Shown piece after piece: positions 16,151 to 24,302 of a DNA stretch of 64,000 nt; positions within the stretch are counted from its first letter, which is position 1; every line of letters starts with the position of its first letter. The notes below the pieces were generated by a model. The model worked only from the letters and a program-made list of their open reading frames with translations. It was not told where the DNA came from and did no database searches. The DNA is taken from assembly GCA_963821025.1 (NCBI GenBank), contig CAWGCG010000004.1, positions 372,001 to 436,000 of the forward strand, given 5' to 3'. This DNA comes from WHSW01 sp963821025 (GTDB lineage Bacteria; Actinomycetota; Thermoleophilia; Solirubrobacterales; 70-9). The position numbers and the translations under genes were made by a program.

Positions 16151-16561
16151 ATGTCCGAGGAGAACGTCGAAGTGGTACGGGCGATCTACGAGGGGTGGGC
16201 GCGGGGCAACTATGAAGCGGTGTTCGCGCGCCTCGACACCGATATTGAGTGGTTCGGACCACCGGACATTTCCGCCGCGGGTGAGCCCGGTTCCGGCCTC
16301 TCGCGGGGACACCAGGGCGTCCGCCGATCCCTGGCCAGATGGGTCGGCGCCTGGGATGACTACAGCTTCGAACTGCGCCGGCTGATCGACTTCGGTGATC
16401 ACGTCCTAGTCGAAGGCCAGCACGGTGGTCGCGGGAAGGCCAGCGGCGTTGAGGTCTCTGAAGAGATCTTCAGCGTCTGGACCCTGCGAGCCGGACAAGC
16501 CGTCCGTCAGCGAATGTTCCGGAATAGGGCGCAGGCCCTCGAAGCCGCGCGCCGAGAATAG
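16151..16561 (+). CDS. NTF2-like (SnoaL-type) protein
   Basis: A 136-residue NTF2-fold protein (MSEENVEVVRAIYEGWARGN..., YEAVFARLDTDIEWFGPP, HQGVRRSLARWVGAWDDY). The fold is a cone-shaped pocket used by cyclases, dehydratases, isomerases and limonene-epoxide hydrolases; substrate unknown. GATACT at 16136-16141 ends 9 bases before the ATG and there is no Shine-Dalgarno site, so the mRNA is probably leaderless. It ends at the hairpin at 16573-16600. Confidence 0.8.
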   Translation: MSEENVEVVRAIYEGWARGNYEAVFARLDTDIEWFGPPDISAAGEPGSGLSRGHQGVRRSLARWVGAWDDYSFELRRLIDFGDHVLVEGQHGGRGKASGVEVSEEIFSVWTLRAGQAVRQRMFRNRAQALEAARRE

Positions 16562-16572
16562 TTTCGAATGAC

Positions 16573-16600
16573 TGCTCCGCCTTTCGGGCGACGAGGAGCA
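16573..16600. terminator. hairpin between convergent NTF2-like genes
   Basis: TGCTCC (16573-16578) pairs with GGAGCA (16595-16600), with an inner GCC-TTTC-GGGC hairpin. Its place between two converging genes fits a bidirectional terminator. No T-run is visible. Confidence 0.4.
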
Positions 16601-16642
16601 ACGTAGAGTTCGCTATCGCAATGCGCGACGAGTGGCAGCGGC

Positions 16643-16978
16643 TTACTCGAGATTCCAGCCGAAATAGACCTCGGTGCGAGCAATCTTGTCGTCGTCGAAG
16701 GTGAGGATCTCGGTGTTCCGACCCCTGCCGCCGCCGGAGATGTCGCTCTCGTAGGTGACGACCACCTCGTCGCCCGACTCAATCAGCCGAACGAACTCGA
16801 AGCGCTGGCGGCGGCCCGCCCCGGGCCAGCAGCGCTCGAAGTAGCCGTCACGGTCGAGCTGTGGATCCGGAGGGGCAGAGAAGAGGAAGTCATCGCTCAG
16901 TCGCTCCTCGAAGAAGCGTCGGTCGCCGGCTGCGAACGCGGCATAGGAGTCGCGAGCGATCTGTTTGCGGTCGACCAT
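16643..16978 (-). CDS. NTF2-like protein
   Basis: A 111-residue NTF2-fold protein: SYAAFAAGDRRFFEERLSDD, FSAPPDPQLDRDGYFERCW, and a final strand EILTFDDDKIARTEVYFG. Closest to the short SnoaL_2 type. The start at ATG 16978 is chosen because conserved sequence begins there; TAGACT ends 8 bases before it, again pointing to a leaderless transcript. Function unknown. The 196 bp upstream (16979-17174) show no gene. Confidence 0.78.
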   Translation of the reverse strand: MVDRKQIARDSYAAFAAGDRRFFEERLSDDFLFSAPPDPQLDRDGYFERCWPGAGRRQRFEFVRLIESGDEVVVTYESDISGGGRGRNTEILTFDDDKIARTEVYFGWNLE

Positions 16979-17174
16979 CAGCAGCGAGTCTAGTTCCGCC
17001 CCCGCCTCCTCCCTTGCGCGACGAGGAGGAGCGCCACGTCGCCCCACTCACGGTGTCGCTCGCCGTCCGTCGAGAGCCGGCCGGTACCAGCCAGAGATGC
17101 TCGCGTCGCGTCCCAACGCTGGCGCGTGCGACTCGAGGAATCGATTTGCCGGACGCGGCACGCCGCGCGGGTAG

Positions 17175-18041
17175 CTACGCGAACGCCATGCGGCAGTTGC
17201 GCACGAGCTCGCGCAGCGCGGGCGCGTCCGTGGCTCCCCAGACGAGCGCGAGCAGCGTGGGCGTGTCGACGTCGGCGATCTCGAGCCCGCACAGGGCGCC
17301 GTCGTCGACCATCGACGCGGACAGGATCGCGACGCCGAGCCCGCGTGCCGCGAGGTCGGCGACGGCGCCCGGCGCGCTCGCCTGCAGCGCGATGCCTGGC
17401 CGCACCCCCCGCGCCGCGCAGCCGCGGTCGAAGACTGTCCGAATACCGCTGCCCTCGGGCAGACAGACCACAGGGTGGGCGGCGATGTCGGCCAGGGCCA
17501 CGCGCTTTCGCCGCGTCAGCGGATGGTCGGCCGGTACCGCGGCCACGAGGCGCTCGCTGATCACCGGAAAGCCCTCCAGGCCCTCCGGCATCGCCGCGGC
17601 CCCGGTCAGCGCGAGGTCCGCCTCACCGCTGCGCACGCGCTCGACGAGCTGGTCCGAGGCGTCCTCGAACAGCGAGAGCTCAACGCCCGGGTGGTCTGCA
17701 TGGAAGGCCGACAGCGCGTCGAACAGCGGCGTGACCGTACATGCAGTGACCATGCCGACCACGAGCCGGCCGCGCAGCAGGCCGGTGACCTCGTCGACGG
17801 CCTGCCGGACCGCGCCGGCCGCGGCGAGGGCGGCGCGGGCGTGCTCGAGCGCCGCGGCGCCCGTGGGCGTAAGTGTCGCCGTGCGCCCCGACCGGTCGAT
17901 CAGCTCGGCGCCGAGCTGCTCCTCGAGGCGCCGCACCTGCGCGCTTATGCCGGACTGGCTGATGTGCACTCGCTTCGCCGCGCGCGTGAAGTTCGCCTCT
18001 TCGGCCACGGCCACGAAGTACTCGAGTTGCCGAAGTTCCAT
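17175..18041 (-). CDS. LysR family transcriptional regulator
   Basis: A 288-residue LysR protein: winged helix at residues 1-60 (LEYFVAVAEEANFTRAAKRV and SQSGISAQVRRLEEQLG) and a periplasmic-binding-like effector domain from about 90. Start at ATG 18041, eight codons inside the longest frame, matches the usual MELRQLEYF opening. It is divergent from the NTF2/DUF5069-cupin pair at 18112-19145, which is its likely target. The gap contains TGAT-N16-ATCA with T-N11-A-like spacing, a possible binding site. Effector unknown. Confidence 0.88.
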   Translation of the reverse strand: MELRQLEYFVAVAEEANFTRAAKRVHISQSGISAQVRRLEEQLGAELIDRSGRTATLTPTGAAALEHARAALAAAGAVRQAVDEVTGLLRGRLVVGMVTACTVTPLFDALSAFHADHPGVELSLFEDASDQLVERVRSGEADLALTGAAAMPEGLEGFPVISERLVAAVPADHPLTRRKRVALADIAAHPVVCLPEGSGIRTVFDRGCAARGVRPGIALQASAPGAVADLAARGLGVAILSASMVDDGALCGLEIADVDTPTLLALVWGATDAPALRELVRNCRMAFA

Positions 18042-18058
18042 AATTGTTGATTCTAGCT

Positions 18059-18087
18059 TTGACAAGTATCATCTGTTGGACTTCTAA
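18059..18087 (+). promoter_or_regulatory. promoter of the NTF2/cupin operon
   Basis: TTGACA (18059-18064), 17-bp spacer, TTCTAA (18082-18087), 24 bases before the ATG at 18112. It overlaps the likely LysR-binding region in the 70-bp divergent gap. Confidence 0.5.
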
Positions 18088-18111
18088 GTCGTAGGGCATC
18101 AGACTCCAGCC

Positions 18112-18480
18112 ATGACGATTGACGAGCGAGCCCTCACGCCGGACGACCTGACCCTCCTCTTCGTCGAGTGCGCCAACGCGGGGGACGCCGCTGGCATCGC
18201 CGCCCTGTACGAGCCGGAGGCGGTGATGGCATATCCGCCGGGCGAGGTCACGGTGGGTCGTGACGCGATCCGCGGGCTGTGGGAGCAGATCCTCGCCAAG
18301 GCGCCGACCTTCGAGTCCGAGCCGCCGCTGCCCACGCTGGTCAGTGGCGATGTCGCTCTCACCTCCACGATCGCGCGCGACGGGAGCGGCGTCCGGGTGC
18401 AGGTCGCGCGCCGCCAGGCCGACGGCACTTGGCTGCGGCTGCTCGACCAGCCGGAGATCGGACCGCCGGTGCAGCGATGA
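18112..18480 (+). CDS. NTF2-like protein (SgcJ/DUF4440-type)
   Basis: A 122-residue NTF2-fold protein: LFVECANAGDAAGIAALYEP, AVMAYPPGEVTVGRDAIRG and a final strand with RRQADGTWLRLLDQP. Proteins of this type often act as small ketosteroid-isomerase-like enzymes. It is coupled to the downstream DUF5069-cupin gene by ATGA (18477-18480) and is divergent from the LysR gene, so the three form one regulated unit. Confidence 0.8.
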   Translation: MTIDERALTPDDLTLLFVECANAGDAAGIAALYEPEAVMAYPPGEVTVGRDAIRGLWEQILAKAPTFESEPPLPTLVSGDVALTSTIARDGSGVRVQVARRQADGTWLRLLDQPEIGPPVQR

Positions 18481-19145
18481 ACGCGCCGGCTGCGGCCAAG
18501 GACCTGACCGCGGCGACACCGCGCGGGCTCGACGCGGAGCTCGAGGGCTACGCCTGGCTCCCGCGGATGCTCGACAAGGCGCGTGCCACCGTGGCCGGAA
18601 CGGCAGGCAGCTACCCGTTCGGCTGCCCCGTTGACCACACCTGCATGGCCCGGCTCGGGATCGCACCCGAGCTGGTCCTCGACCTCGTGGCCCGCCACGC
18701 CGACGACCACGCCGTGCTCGAGGCACTACGCGCGCACGCGATCCCGCCAGCCGCCGAGGCGTGGTTCGATGGCCAGGCGGTCGAGGACGAGTTGCAGGAG
18801 ACGGGGAACTACCTGCGCGTGCGCGCCCGCGACGCGCTGCCAGAGGCCGAAGGCGGCCGCCTATTCGCCGGCGCCGAGCACGGCGCCGGCGTGAGCGTGG
18901 TGCTCGTCGACGCCGCGTCCGGCGAGGAGCAGGCGGCGCACGTGCACCCCGTCGAGGAGGTCGTTTTCGTGCAGGAGGGGGCGGCGACCTTCTTCCTCGG
19001 CGCACAGCAGGAGCGCATCGTGCGGGCCGACCAGGTCGTCCGAGTCCCTGCCGGCCTCCCGCACCGCTGGGTCGCCGTGGGCGACAGCGGGCTGCACGCG
19101 GTCGCCGTCTACGGCACCGGCGAGATCGTCACCTCCCCGGCGTAA
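18477..19145 (+). CDS. DUF5069-cupin fusion protein
   Basis: A 222-residue protein with two parts. Residues about 10-105 resemble DUF5069 (YAWLPRMLDKARATVAGT, GSYPFGCPVDHTCMARLGI, ALRAHAIPPAAEAWFDGQ). Residues about 125-220 form a cupin_2 barrel with metal-binding-type His in EQAAHVHPVEEVVFVQEG and a later PAGLPHRWVAVGD. The cupin may be a dioxygenase or ligand sensor; DUF5069 has no settled function. ATGA overlap with the NTF2-like gene implies stoichiometric expression. The following 19146-19338 hold no gene. Confidence 0.77.
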   Translation: MNAPAAAKDLTAATPRGLDAELEGYAWLPRMLDKARATVAGTAGSYPFGCPVDHTCMARLGIAPELVLDLVARHADDHAVLEALRAHAIPPAAEAWFDGQAVEDELQETGNYLRVRARDALPEAEGGRLFAGAEHGAGVSVVLVDAASGEEQAAHVHPVEEVVFVQEGAATFFLGAQQERIVRADQVVRVPAGLPHRWVAVGDSGLHAVAVYGTGEIVTSPA

Positions 19146-19338
19146 GCGGCTACACCGCGCCGCGCGTGTCGCGCTCAGGACGTCCGTGTGCGACTCGGCT
19201 GCACTCCCCGCGCTTCTAACGTCGCGTCGCGAGCAAGCTTCGCAAGACCCGCCCGATAGGGCGCCCGGTGGGAGGGCGGCACACGGACGCCCGCTCACGC
19301 TTCCGCAATGCGCGAAACGGATCAGCGGGGCAGTTCGC

Positions 19339-19761
19339 TCAGCCGGGGGCGGAGATCGCACCTAGTTGCAACATCATCCCGAGGTCGTCCCGGATGACCC
19401 AATGTTCAGCGATGCGACTGTCGGTCATGCGATAGATGTGGACATGCTCGACTGAGAAGCGCTCGCCCTGCGAGGTCGGAACGCCTCGGAAGACTTCTCC
19501 TCGATAGGTGCCACTCCAGCTGTTGTGGCAGACAACAAGGTCCCCTTCCGCGATCAGCCTCAGGGTCGTCCATTTCGAGTCGGGAACAGCGCCCATGACC
19601 CCCTCGATCGCCTGACGAAACTTGTCAAGTCCGGTCTCGGGATCCCGGTCTGGCTGATGGTTCGCGACGTCTGGGTCGACCAAACGCTCGAAATCGATGG
19701 CTCCTAAGTTCCACTGGTCATAGAACTCCTGGACGATGGCCTTGTTGTCCTGCGGTCCCAT
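19339..19761 (-). CDS. ester cyclase / SnoaL-like NTF2 protein
   Basis: A 140-residue NTF2-fold protein of the SnoaL/ester cyclase type: EFYDQWNLGAIDFERLVDPD, a VANHQP motif, WTTLRLIAEGDLVVCHNSWS and EHVHIYRMTDSRIAEHWVI. The HxxH-like positions in the NHQ and EHW motifs line the pocket in this group. RBS GGACGGGAG precedes the ATG at 19761. Function unknown. This is the fourth intact NTF2-like gene within 3.6 kb. Confidence 0.83.
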   Translation of the reverse strand: MGPQDNKAIVQEFYDQWNLGAIDFERLVDPDVANHQPDRDPETGLDKFRQAIEGVMGAVPDSKWTTLRLIAEGDLVVCHNSWSGTYRGEVFRGVPTSQGERFSVEHVHIYRMTDSRIAEHWVIRDDLGMMLQLGAISAPG

Positions 19762-19924
19762 TCTCCCGTCCTTCGGTTGTCAGATGGTCCGTCGATCACC
19801 CCCGAATGTTCCTCGATATCGAGCGGCCCTGAGCGGTCGCAGTCGCTCGCGGAGCGATGGATGCCGGAGCCAAACGGCTTCTCCTTCGCGCGAAACGCGG
19901 GAACGAGAGGATCCGAGGTGTGAT

Positions 19925-19966
19925 CTACGAAACCGAAGGTCACAGGTTCGAATCTTGTCGGGCCCG
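19925..19966 (+). repeat. 3' half of a tRNA-Arg(ACG), tRNA-derived att remnant
   Basis: From the anticodon loop CTACGAA (19925-19931) the sequence follows tRNA geometry: variable AGGTC, T-stem ACAGG/CTTGT around TTCGAAT, acceptor strand CGGGCCC and discriminator G at 19966. The bases before 19925 cannot pair with the anticodon stem and no GGGCCCG 5' end is present, so this is not a tRNA gene. It covers the same loop-to-end half as the tRNA-Ala copy at 12511, which points to a second integration event. Confidence 0.75.
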
Positions 19967-19980
19967 TTCAGCTTTCGCAG

Positions 19981-20700
19981 CTAGGCGCGCATGTAAAGCG
20001 TTCGCTTGCCCGGCTTGAGTCGCTCGACCGCAAAACGCAGTGTGAGCCGCGGCATCGTCGACGCGTGCTCGTCCAGAAATGCGAGCAGTCGTTTCTCGTC
20101 CTTCCTGCCCGCCTCGCGAATCCAGGAGCCGACTGCGTTATGCATCAAGGGCCCGTCGTCGTCGAGCAGGATCTCGGCGAGGGCGAAGGTGTCCTCGACG
20201 TCACCCTGGCGGATGAAGTAGTAGGCGCTGACGATCGCCGTGCGCTGCTCCCAGACGTAGTCGGAGCGGGCGAGCTCATAAAGCGGACCGTGATCCTTGT
20301 CGAAGAGGTAGCCCCCGACCACCCAGGGTGCGGCACGGTCGACGAGGTCCCAGTGGTCGATCCGGTCGTCGCGGCGGCGGTAGAGCTCGTAGAGCGCTCT
20401 GCGCCTGCTCTCAGGGGTGCGCTTGCCTCGAGCTTGCTTGTCCATCACGCTCACCGCGCCGACGCGGACCTCATGGATCGCGCTATCCAGTAGCTCCTCC
20501 ACCTGATCGAGCGGCATCTCGGCGAACTCCTTGGCGAGGTCGAAGACTGCCTTCATCCGCACGCCGAGGATGACGTCGTCGGGACCCGACTTCAGCTTTT
20601 GGTTCTTGATGGTCTCGCCCTTGGGGCGCAGCTCCGTCAGCCGGGCGACGAAGGTCGCGGCGTTCAGCGACGGCGGACTTGACTTGGGACGCCCGCTCAT
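19981..20700 (-). CDS. DNA alkylation repair (AlkD-like HEAT) protein
   Basis: A 239-residue all-helical protein of the DNA_alkylation/AlkD family: MKAVFDLAKEFAEMPLDQVE, VRVGAVSVMDKQARG, DHWDLVDRAAPWVVGGYL, WEQRTAIVSAYYFIRQGDVE. The WDLVD and WEQRTA motifs are family hallmarks. AlkD excises positively charged 3-methyladenine and 7-methylguanine by wrapping DNA with HEAT repeats. Some relatives have no glycosylase activity, so repair is likely rather than certain. It starts at ATG 20700, next to the tRNA-Arg remnant. Confidence 0.85.
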   Translation of the reverse strand: MSGRPKSSPPSLNAATFVARLTELRPKGETIKNQKLKSGPDDVILGVRMKAVFDLAKEFAEMPLDQVEELLDSAIHEVRVGAVSVMDKQARGKRTPESRRRALYELYRRRDDRIDHWDLVDRAAPWVVGGYLFDKDHGPLYELARSDYVWEQRTAIVSAYYFIRQGDVEDTFALAEILLDDDGPLMHNAVGSWIREAGRKDEKRLLAFLDEHASTMPRLTLRFAVERLKPGKRTLYMRA

Positions 20701-20757
20701 CGCGCGTCCTCCCCTCCAACCTTGGTCCGTCGACGCACCGCGGCGAAAACCGAGGGC

Positions 20758-21270
20758 CTAGAGCCCGGGCTTGGTCGTCATCAGGAAGACGGCAACGAGC
20801 AGCAGGACGCCCATCAGCGCGCCAATCCCGCCCTCCAGCTTCCCCTTGCGGATGTACTCGGCCGACAGCTGGCTGAGCTGAATCTCGCCGGCTCCGAGGT
20901 CGGCGATCTCCTGCTCGACCATCGGCAGCAGTTTTCGGTCCATGGGGATGAAGAAGGCCACGAGGATCAATGCGACAGCGGCAAGGATCCCGATCGTGCC
21001 GCTGACCCAGAGATCGCCGAGGCTCCAATTGCCCTCCGACACCTGGTAGACGCCGGTGCCGGCGACGATCAGGATCGCCGGCGCGGCGAGGAACCGGTTG
21101 ATCGCAAGCTGCAGTCGATGGACATACGGAAGATGACGTGGGCTCGTCTTCGACGCGACCGGGAACATCACGGCTTCGGCCCAGGTCGCGCCGAAGCCGA
21201 TCAATACTGCGCTCACGTGGAGAAAGACGGAGAGGTTGTAGCTCGTCACGGCTAGGACCTGGTCTCTCAT
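20758..21270 (-). CDS. DUF2269-like integral membrane protein
   Basis: A 170-residue protein with four hydrophobic helices (about 10-35, 55-80, 88-112, 148-167). SVFLHVSAVLIGFGATWAEA with the early His is typical of DUF2269/DUF2214-like membrane proteins, whose function is unknown. It may be cotranscribed with the NmrA-like gene (12 bp between them). Confidence 0.7.
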   Translation of the reverse strand: MRDQVLAVTSYNLSVFLHVSAVLIGFGATWAEAVMFPVASKTSPRHLPYVHRLQLAINRFLAAPAILIVAGTGVYQVSEGNWSLGDLWVSGTIGILAAVALILVAFFIPMDRKLLPMVEQEIADLGAGEIQLSQLSAEYIRKGKLEGGIGALMGVLLLVAVFLMTTKPGL

Positions 21271-21282
21271 CTCTCATGCCCT

Positions 21283-22131
21283 CTACGCTGACGCCAACGC
21301 CGGTGCGTTCCAGACGCCAGTCGCCGCCGCCGCCTCCGCGTAGTCGCGGAAGTCCCGCGGCGCACGGCCGAGGGCACGCTGAACGCCGTCGGTCAGGTGG
21401 GCATTGCGCCCGTCCATGACTTCGCTGAACAGGTGGGTGAGCAGGTCGATTGTCTCGCTCGGCACGCCCTGCTCGGCGGCCGCGGCCTCGTGCTCCTCGA
21501 TCGAGACCGGTACGTAACGGATCTCGCGTCCCGCCGCTCGGGCGATCTCCTCGACCGCCTCCGCGAAGGTGAGGAGCCGGGGCCCGGTGAGCTCGTAGAC
21601 CTCGCCGATGTGGCGATCGTCGGTCAGCGCCGCGACCGCGACGTCGGCGATGTCGTCGGCGTCGACGAACGGCTCGGGCGTGTCGCCTGCAGGGAGCGCA
21701 ACCTCGCCGCTGAGAACGTAATCCAGCATGTAGTCCTCGCTGAAGTTCTGCGCGAACCAGGTCGAGTGAAGAACCGTCAGCTCGGCGCCGGAGGCGCGCA
21801 CGGCCTGCGCCCCTCGCGTTGACTCTTCCTCGCCGCGCCCGGACATCAGGACGAGACGCGAAACGCCGCTCTCCACGGCCAGCTCGGCGAACGAGCCCAG
21901 CGTCTCTGCCGACCCGGGAATCGCGTCCAGGCGATGGGAGATGTAGGCCGGTCCGATCCCTTCCAGAACCGGGCCCCAGGTCGAGCGGTCGTCCCAGTCG
22001 AAACGAGGCTCGCCTGAGCGCGAGCCGATGCGAACGGGCAGGCCCCGTGCGGTGAGGCGCTCCGCCACCCGGCGGCCGCCCTTGCCGGTGCCGTTGAGCA
22101 CCAGGATCGCGTCTTGCTGGTTCGAGTTCAT
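21283..22131 (-). CDS. NmrA-like NAD(P)-binding protein
   Basis: A 282-residue atypical SDR. The nucleotide motif is VLNGTGKGGRRVAERL near the N-terminus (G-x-G-x-x-G-x-x-V); Arg in RIGSRSGEP suits NADP. Later LVLMSGRGEEES and the NmrA-type THSTWFAQNF region (here LHSTWFAQNFSEDYML) follow; the classical Tyr-x-x-x-Lys is absent. Such proteins are NADP sensors or quinone/isoflavone reductase-like enzymes. The ATG at 22131 has AAAGGA nine bases upstream; upstream in-frame codons belong to the divergent promoter region. AraC gene 22272 is its likely regulator. Confidence 0.85.
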   Translation of the reverse strand: MNSNQQDAILVLNGTGKGGRRVAERLTARGLPVRIGSRSGEPRFDWDDRSTWGPVLEGIGPAYISHRLDAIPGSAETLGSFAELAVESGVSRLVLMSGRGEEESTRGAQAVRASGAELTVLHSTWFAQNFSEDYMLDYVLSGEVALPAGDTPEPFVDADDIADVAVAALTDDRHIGEVYELTGPRLLTFAEAVEEIARAAGREIRYVPVSIEEHEAAAAEQGVPSETIDLLTHLFSEVMDGRNAHLTDGVQRALGRAPRDFRDYAEAAAATGVWNAPALASA

Positions 22132-22271
22132 TGCTTTCGTCCTTTCACTTGGTGGCATCGTCCATCCAGTGTCGATTACTAACCAGCGACCGTCTATGAC
22201 TCCGAGTCGCGAGTTCATGCTCGTCCGTCCAGGAAGGTCGACATGTGGGTCTGGGCCGTCATAATCCTCGT

Positions 22272-23237
22272 ATGGACGCCGCCGAGACCTGGCCCCCTCC
22301 TGATCCACTGGGCGAGGCGCTCCATTACCTGCGCATGGACGGCGCCTTTTACTGCCGATCCGAGCTCACTGCGCCCTGGGGGATGACGCTCGATCCGATG
22401 CCCGGCTACCTGTGGTTTCACGTCGTTACGACGGGGGCGGTTCTGCTCGAGGTCGATACAGAGAACGAGATGTGGCTGCACCCGGGTGCCGTCTCGCTCG
22501 TCCCGCATGGCGAAGGCCACGTCCTGCGCAGCGAACCCGGAGCGCCCGCCCCGGCGGTGATGGAGCTCGAACTAGAGCATCCGAGCGACCGCTACGAGAT
22601 CATCCGCCACGGCGGCGGCGGGGCGAAGACGATCCTGATCTGCGGAGCTGTCCGCTTCGACCATCCAGCCGCCCGCAACCTGGTCGGGATCCTCCCGCAG
22701 GTAATCCACATCGACGCCTCCGACGGCCCGCGCGCGACCTGGATGCAGCGTGCTCTGGAGCTCATGGCGGCCGAGGCCAGGGAGTTCCATCCTGGCGGCG
22801 AGGCCGTGATCACGCGACTGGCCGACGTCCTGGTGATCCAGGCGATCCGAGGCTGGATCGAGACCGCCCCGGCAGCGCGGACCGGCTGGCTCGGCGCGTT
22901 GCAGGATCCGCAGATCGGCCGCGCGCTCGCGCTCATCCACCGCGACCCGGCCCGCGACTGGACGCTCGCCGCGCTCGCCGACGAGCTGGCTATGTCACGC
23001 TCCGCATTCGCCGCGCGGTTCACCGAACTGGTCAGCGAACCGGCGATGCAGTACGTCACCCGATGGCGGATGCAGCTCGCTCAGAGCGCCCTGGAAACGG
23101 AGGGCACCACAGTTGCTGAGATTGCAGACCGGCTCGGGTACCGATCGGAGGCAGCTTTCGCGCGCGCCTTCAAGCGTGTCACGGGGAATCCGCCCGGAGC
23201 GGTCAGGCGTGGCGCCCCGGCTGTCGCCAGCGCTTAA
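22272..23237 (+). CDS. AraC family transcriptional regulator (cupin_6 type)
   Basis: A 321-residue AraC protein: N-terminal cupin-like domain (PGYLWFHVVTTGAVLLEV, HPGAVSLVPHGEGHVL) and two C-terminal helix-turn-helices (LAALADELAMSRSAFAARF and VAEIADRLGYRSEAAFARAF, then RVTGNPPGAVR). Start at ATG 22272. It is divergent from the NmrA-like reductase (140 bp between starts), a common pairing in which the regulator responds to a small electrophile and controls the reductase. That role is inferred from context. Confidence 0.9.
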   Translation: MDAAETWPPPDPLGEALHYLRMDGAFYCRSELTAPWGMTLDPMPGYLWFHVVTTGAVLLEVDTENEMWLHPGAVSLVPHGEGHVLRSEPGAPAPAVMELELEHPSDRYEIIRHGGGGAKTILICGAVRFDHPAARNLVGILPQVIHIDASDGPRATWMQRALELMAAEAREFHPGGEAVITRLADVLVIQAIRGWIETAPAARTGWLGALQDPQIGRALALIHRDPARDWTLAALADELAMSRSAFAARFTELVSEPAMQYVTRWRMQLAQSALETEGTTVAEIADRLGYRSEAAFARAFKRVTGNPPGAVRRGAPAVASA

Positions 23238-23324
23238 CGGGCGGGTCATGTTTCGAGGTGCAGGCTGACCGCTTCGCGTGATCACGGCAGTGGCGGCTCG
23301 TCGTCCGAAGCGCACGATCAGCGG

Positions 23325-23834
23325 GTGGCCGCGCCGCCCGAGCTCACCGGACCTCACGTAGGGCTGGTCCCGTGCGCTCCTGAGCATCACGCCCGCCTCC
23401 GAGACATTCACCTCGAGCCCGAGGTGCGGCGCTGGTGGCAGGACCCGGCCGACGACTTCCCCGCCAGCATGAGCGGCAGCATCAACTACACCGTGATGCT
23501 CGACGAGCGGGTCATCGGCTTCGCCCAGTGGTACTCAGAGGCCGAGACGATTATTAGTTTTGCCGGCCTCGATCTCTTCCTCGATCCGGCAGTGCATCGG
23601 CGCGGGCTCGGTCTGGAGACCGTACGAGTTCTGTGCGCGCACCTGATCGACGATCATGGCTTTCACCGCATCGTGGTCGACCCAGAGGTTGAGAACGAGA
23701 TCTCAATCGCGTGCTTCCGCAAGGCTGGCTTTCAGCCCGTCGGTGTCCTGCGGGAATACTTGCGCGACCGCTTCGGCGTCTGGAAGGACGGCCTGCTGCT
23801 CGACCTGCTAGCCAAGGAGTTCGTCCGCGGCTAG
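23325..23834 (+). CDS. GNAT acetyltransferase, AAC(6')-like
   Basis: A 169-residue acetyltransferase with the acetyl-CoA loop HRRGLGLETV (R/Q-x-x-G-x-G/A), a central VDPEVENEISIACFRKAGF strand and a C-terminal DGLLLDLLAKEF. The layout follows the aminoglycoside 6'-N-acetyltransferase group (WWxDP at the N-terminus, DP-x-x-x-N-x-x-A-I-x-C-x-x-KAGF). Aminoglycoside acetylation is possible but many relatives act on other amines. GTG start at 23325. Confidence 0.78.
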   Translation: MAAPPELTGPHVGLVPCAPEHHARLRDIHLEPEVRRWWQDPADDFPASMSGSINYTVMLDERVIGFAQWYSEAETIISFAGLDLFLDPAVHRRGLGLETVRVLCAHLIDDHGFHRIVVDPEVENEISIACFRKAGFQPVGVLREYLRDRFGVWKDGLLLDLLAKEFVRG

Positions 23835-23945
23835 CTGGCGCTTCCGCATACCGCTTCCCATGGGAGGAGGACCGACGTCCGTTGTCCACCGTGCTGCTCC
23901 TATGCGCGAAAACCGGCATGACCGCCACGCGGACCGAACGGGGTC

Positions 23946-24302
23946 TCAGCCGAACCCCTCCAACGGGCTCGGGTGAGCAGGCTCGTAGAGTCCGAGCTCT
24001 CCCGCTCCTGGGAACGCAAACCGGGTCGTCCGCCCCCAGCGCTGCTCGGAGATCGGGGCGACGAACTCGACGCCCTTCGCTTCCAACTCCGCCCGCGTGC
24101 GATCGAGGTCCTGGCACATCAGGTAGAGCTCATGGCCGCTCCTGCCCTCACCCGCGTGGAAGGCCAGCTCCGCCGGCGGCAGCTCGAAGACCAGCCAGCC
24201 ACCGCCAGCATCGACGGCGCGAAAGCCGAGCACGTCCTGCGCGAAGGCCCGCGCCGCCTCGGGATCGTGAGCAAAGACGATCATGTGGGCACCGCCGATC
24301 AT
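23946..24302 (-). CDS. VOC family protein
   Basis: A 118-residue VOC protein: HMIVFAHDPEAARAFAQDVL, LAFHAGEGRSGHELYLMCQD, GELGLYEPAHP. His in FHAG and GHE and the Glu near ELGLYEP suit a metal centre. Start at ATG 24302, the conserved beginning; an upstream in-frame start at 24416 adds 38 residues of non-family sequence. Substrate unknown. It is the last gene before the right end of the island; 24303-24555 shows no gene. Confidence 0.75.
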   Translation of the reverse strand: MIGGAHMIVFAHDPEAARAFAQDVLGFRAVDAGGGWLVFELPPAELAFHAGEGRSGHELYLMCQDLDRTRAELEAKGVEFVAPISEQRWGRTTRFAFPGAGELGLYEPAHPSPLEGFG

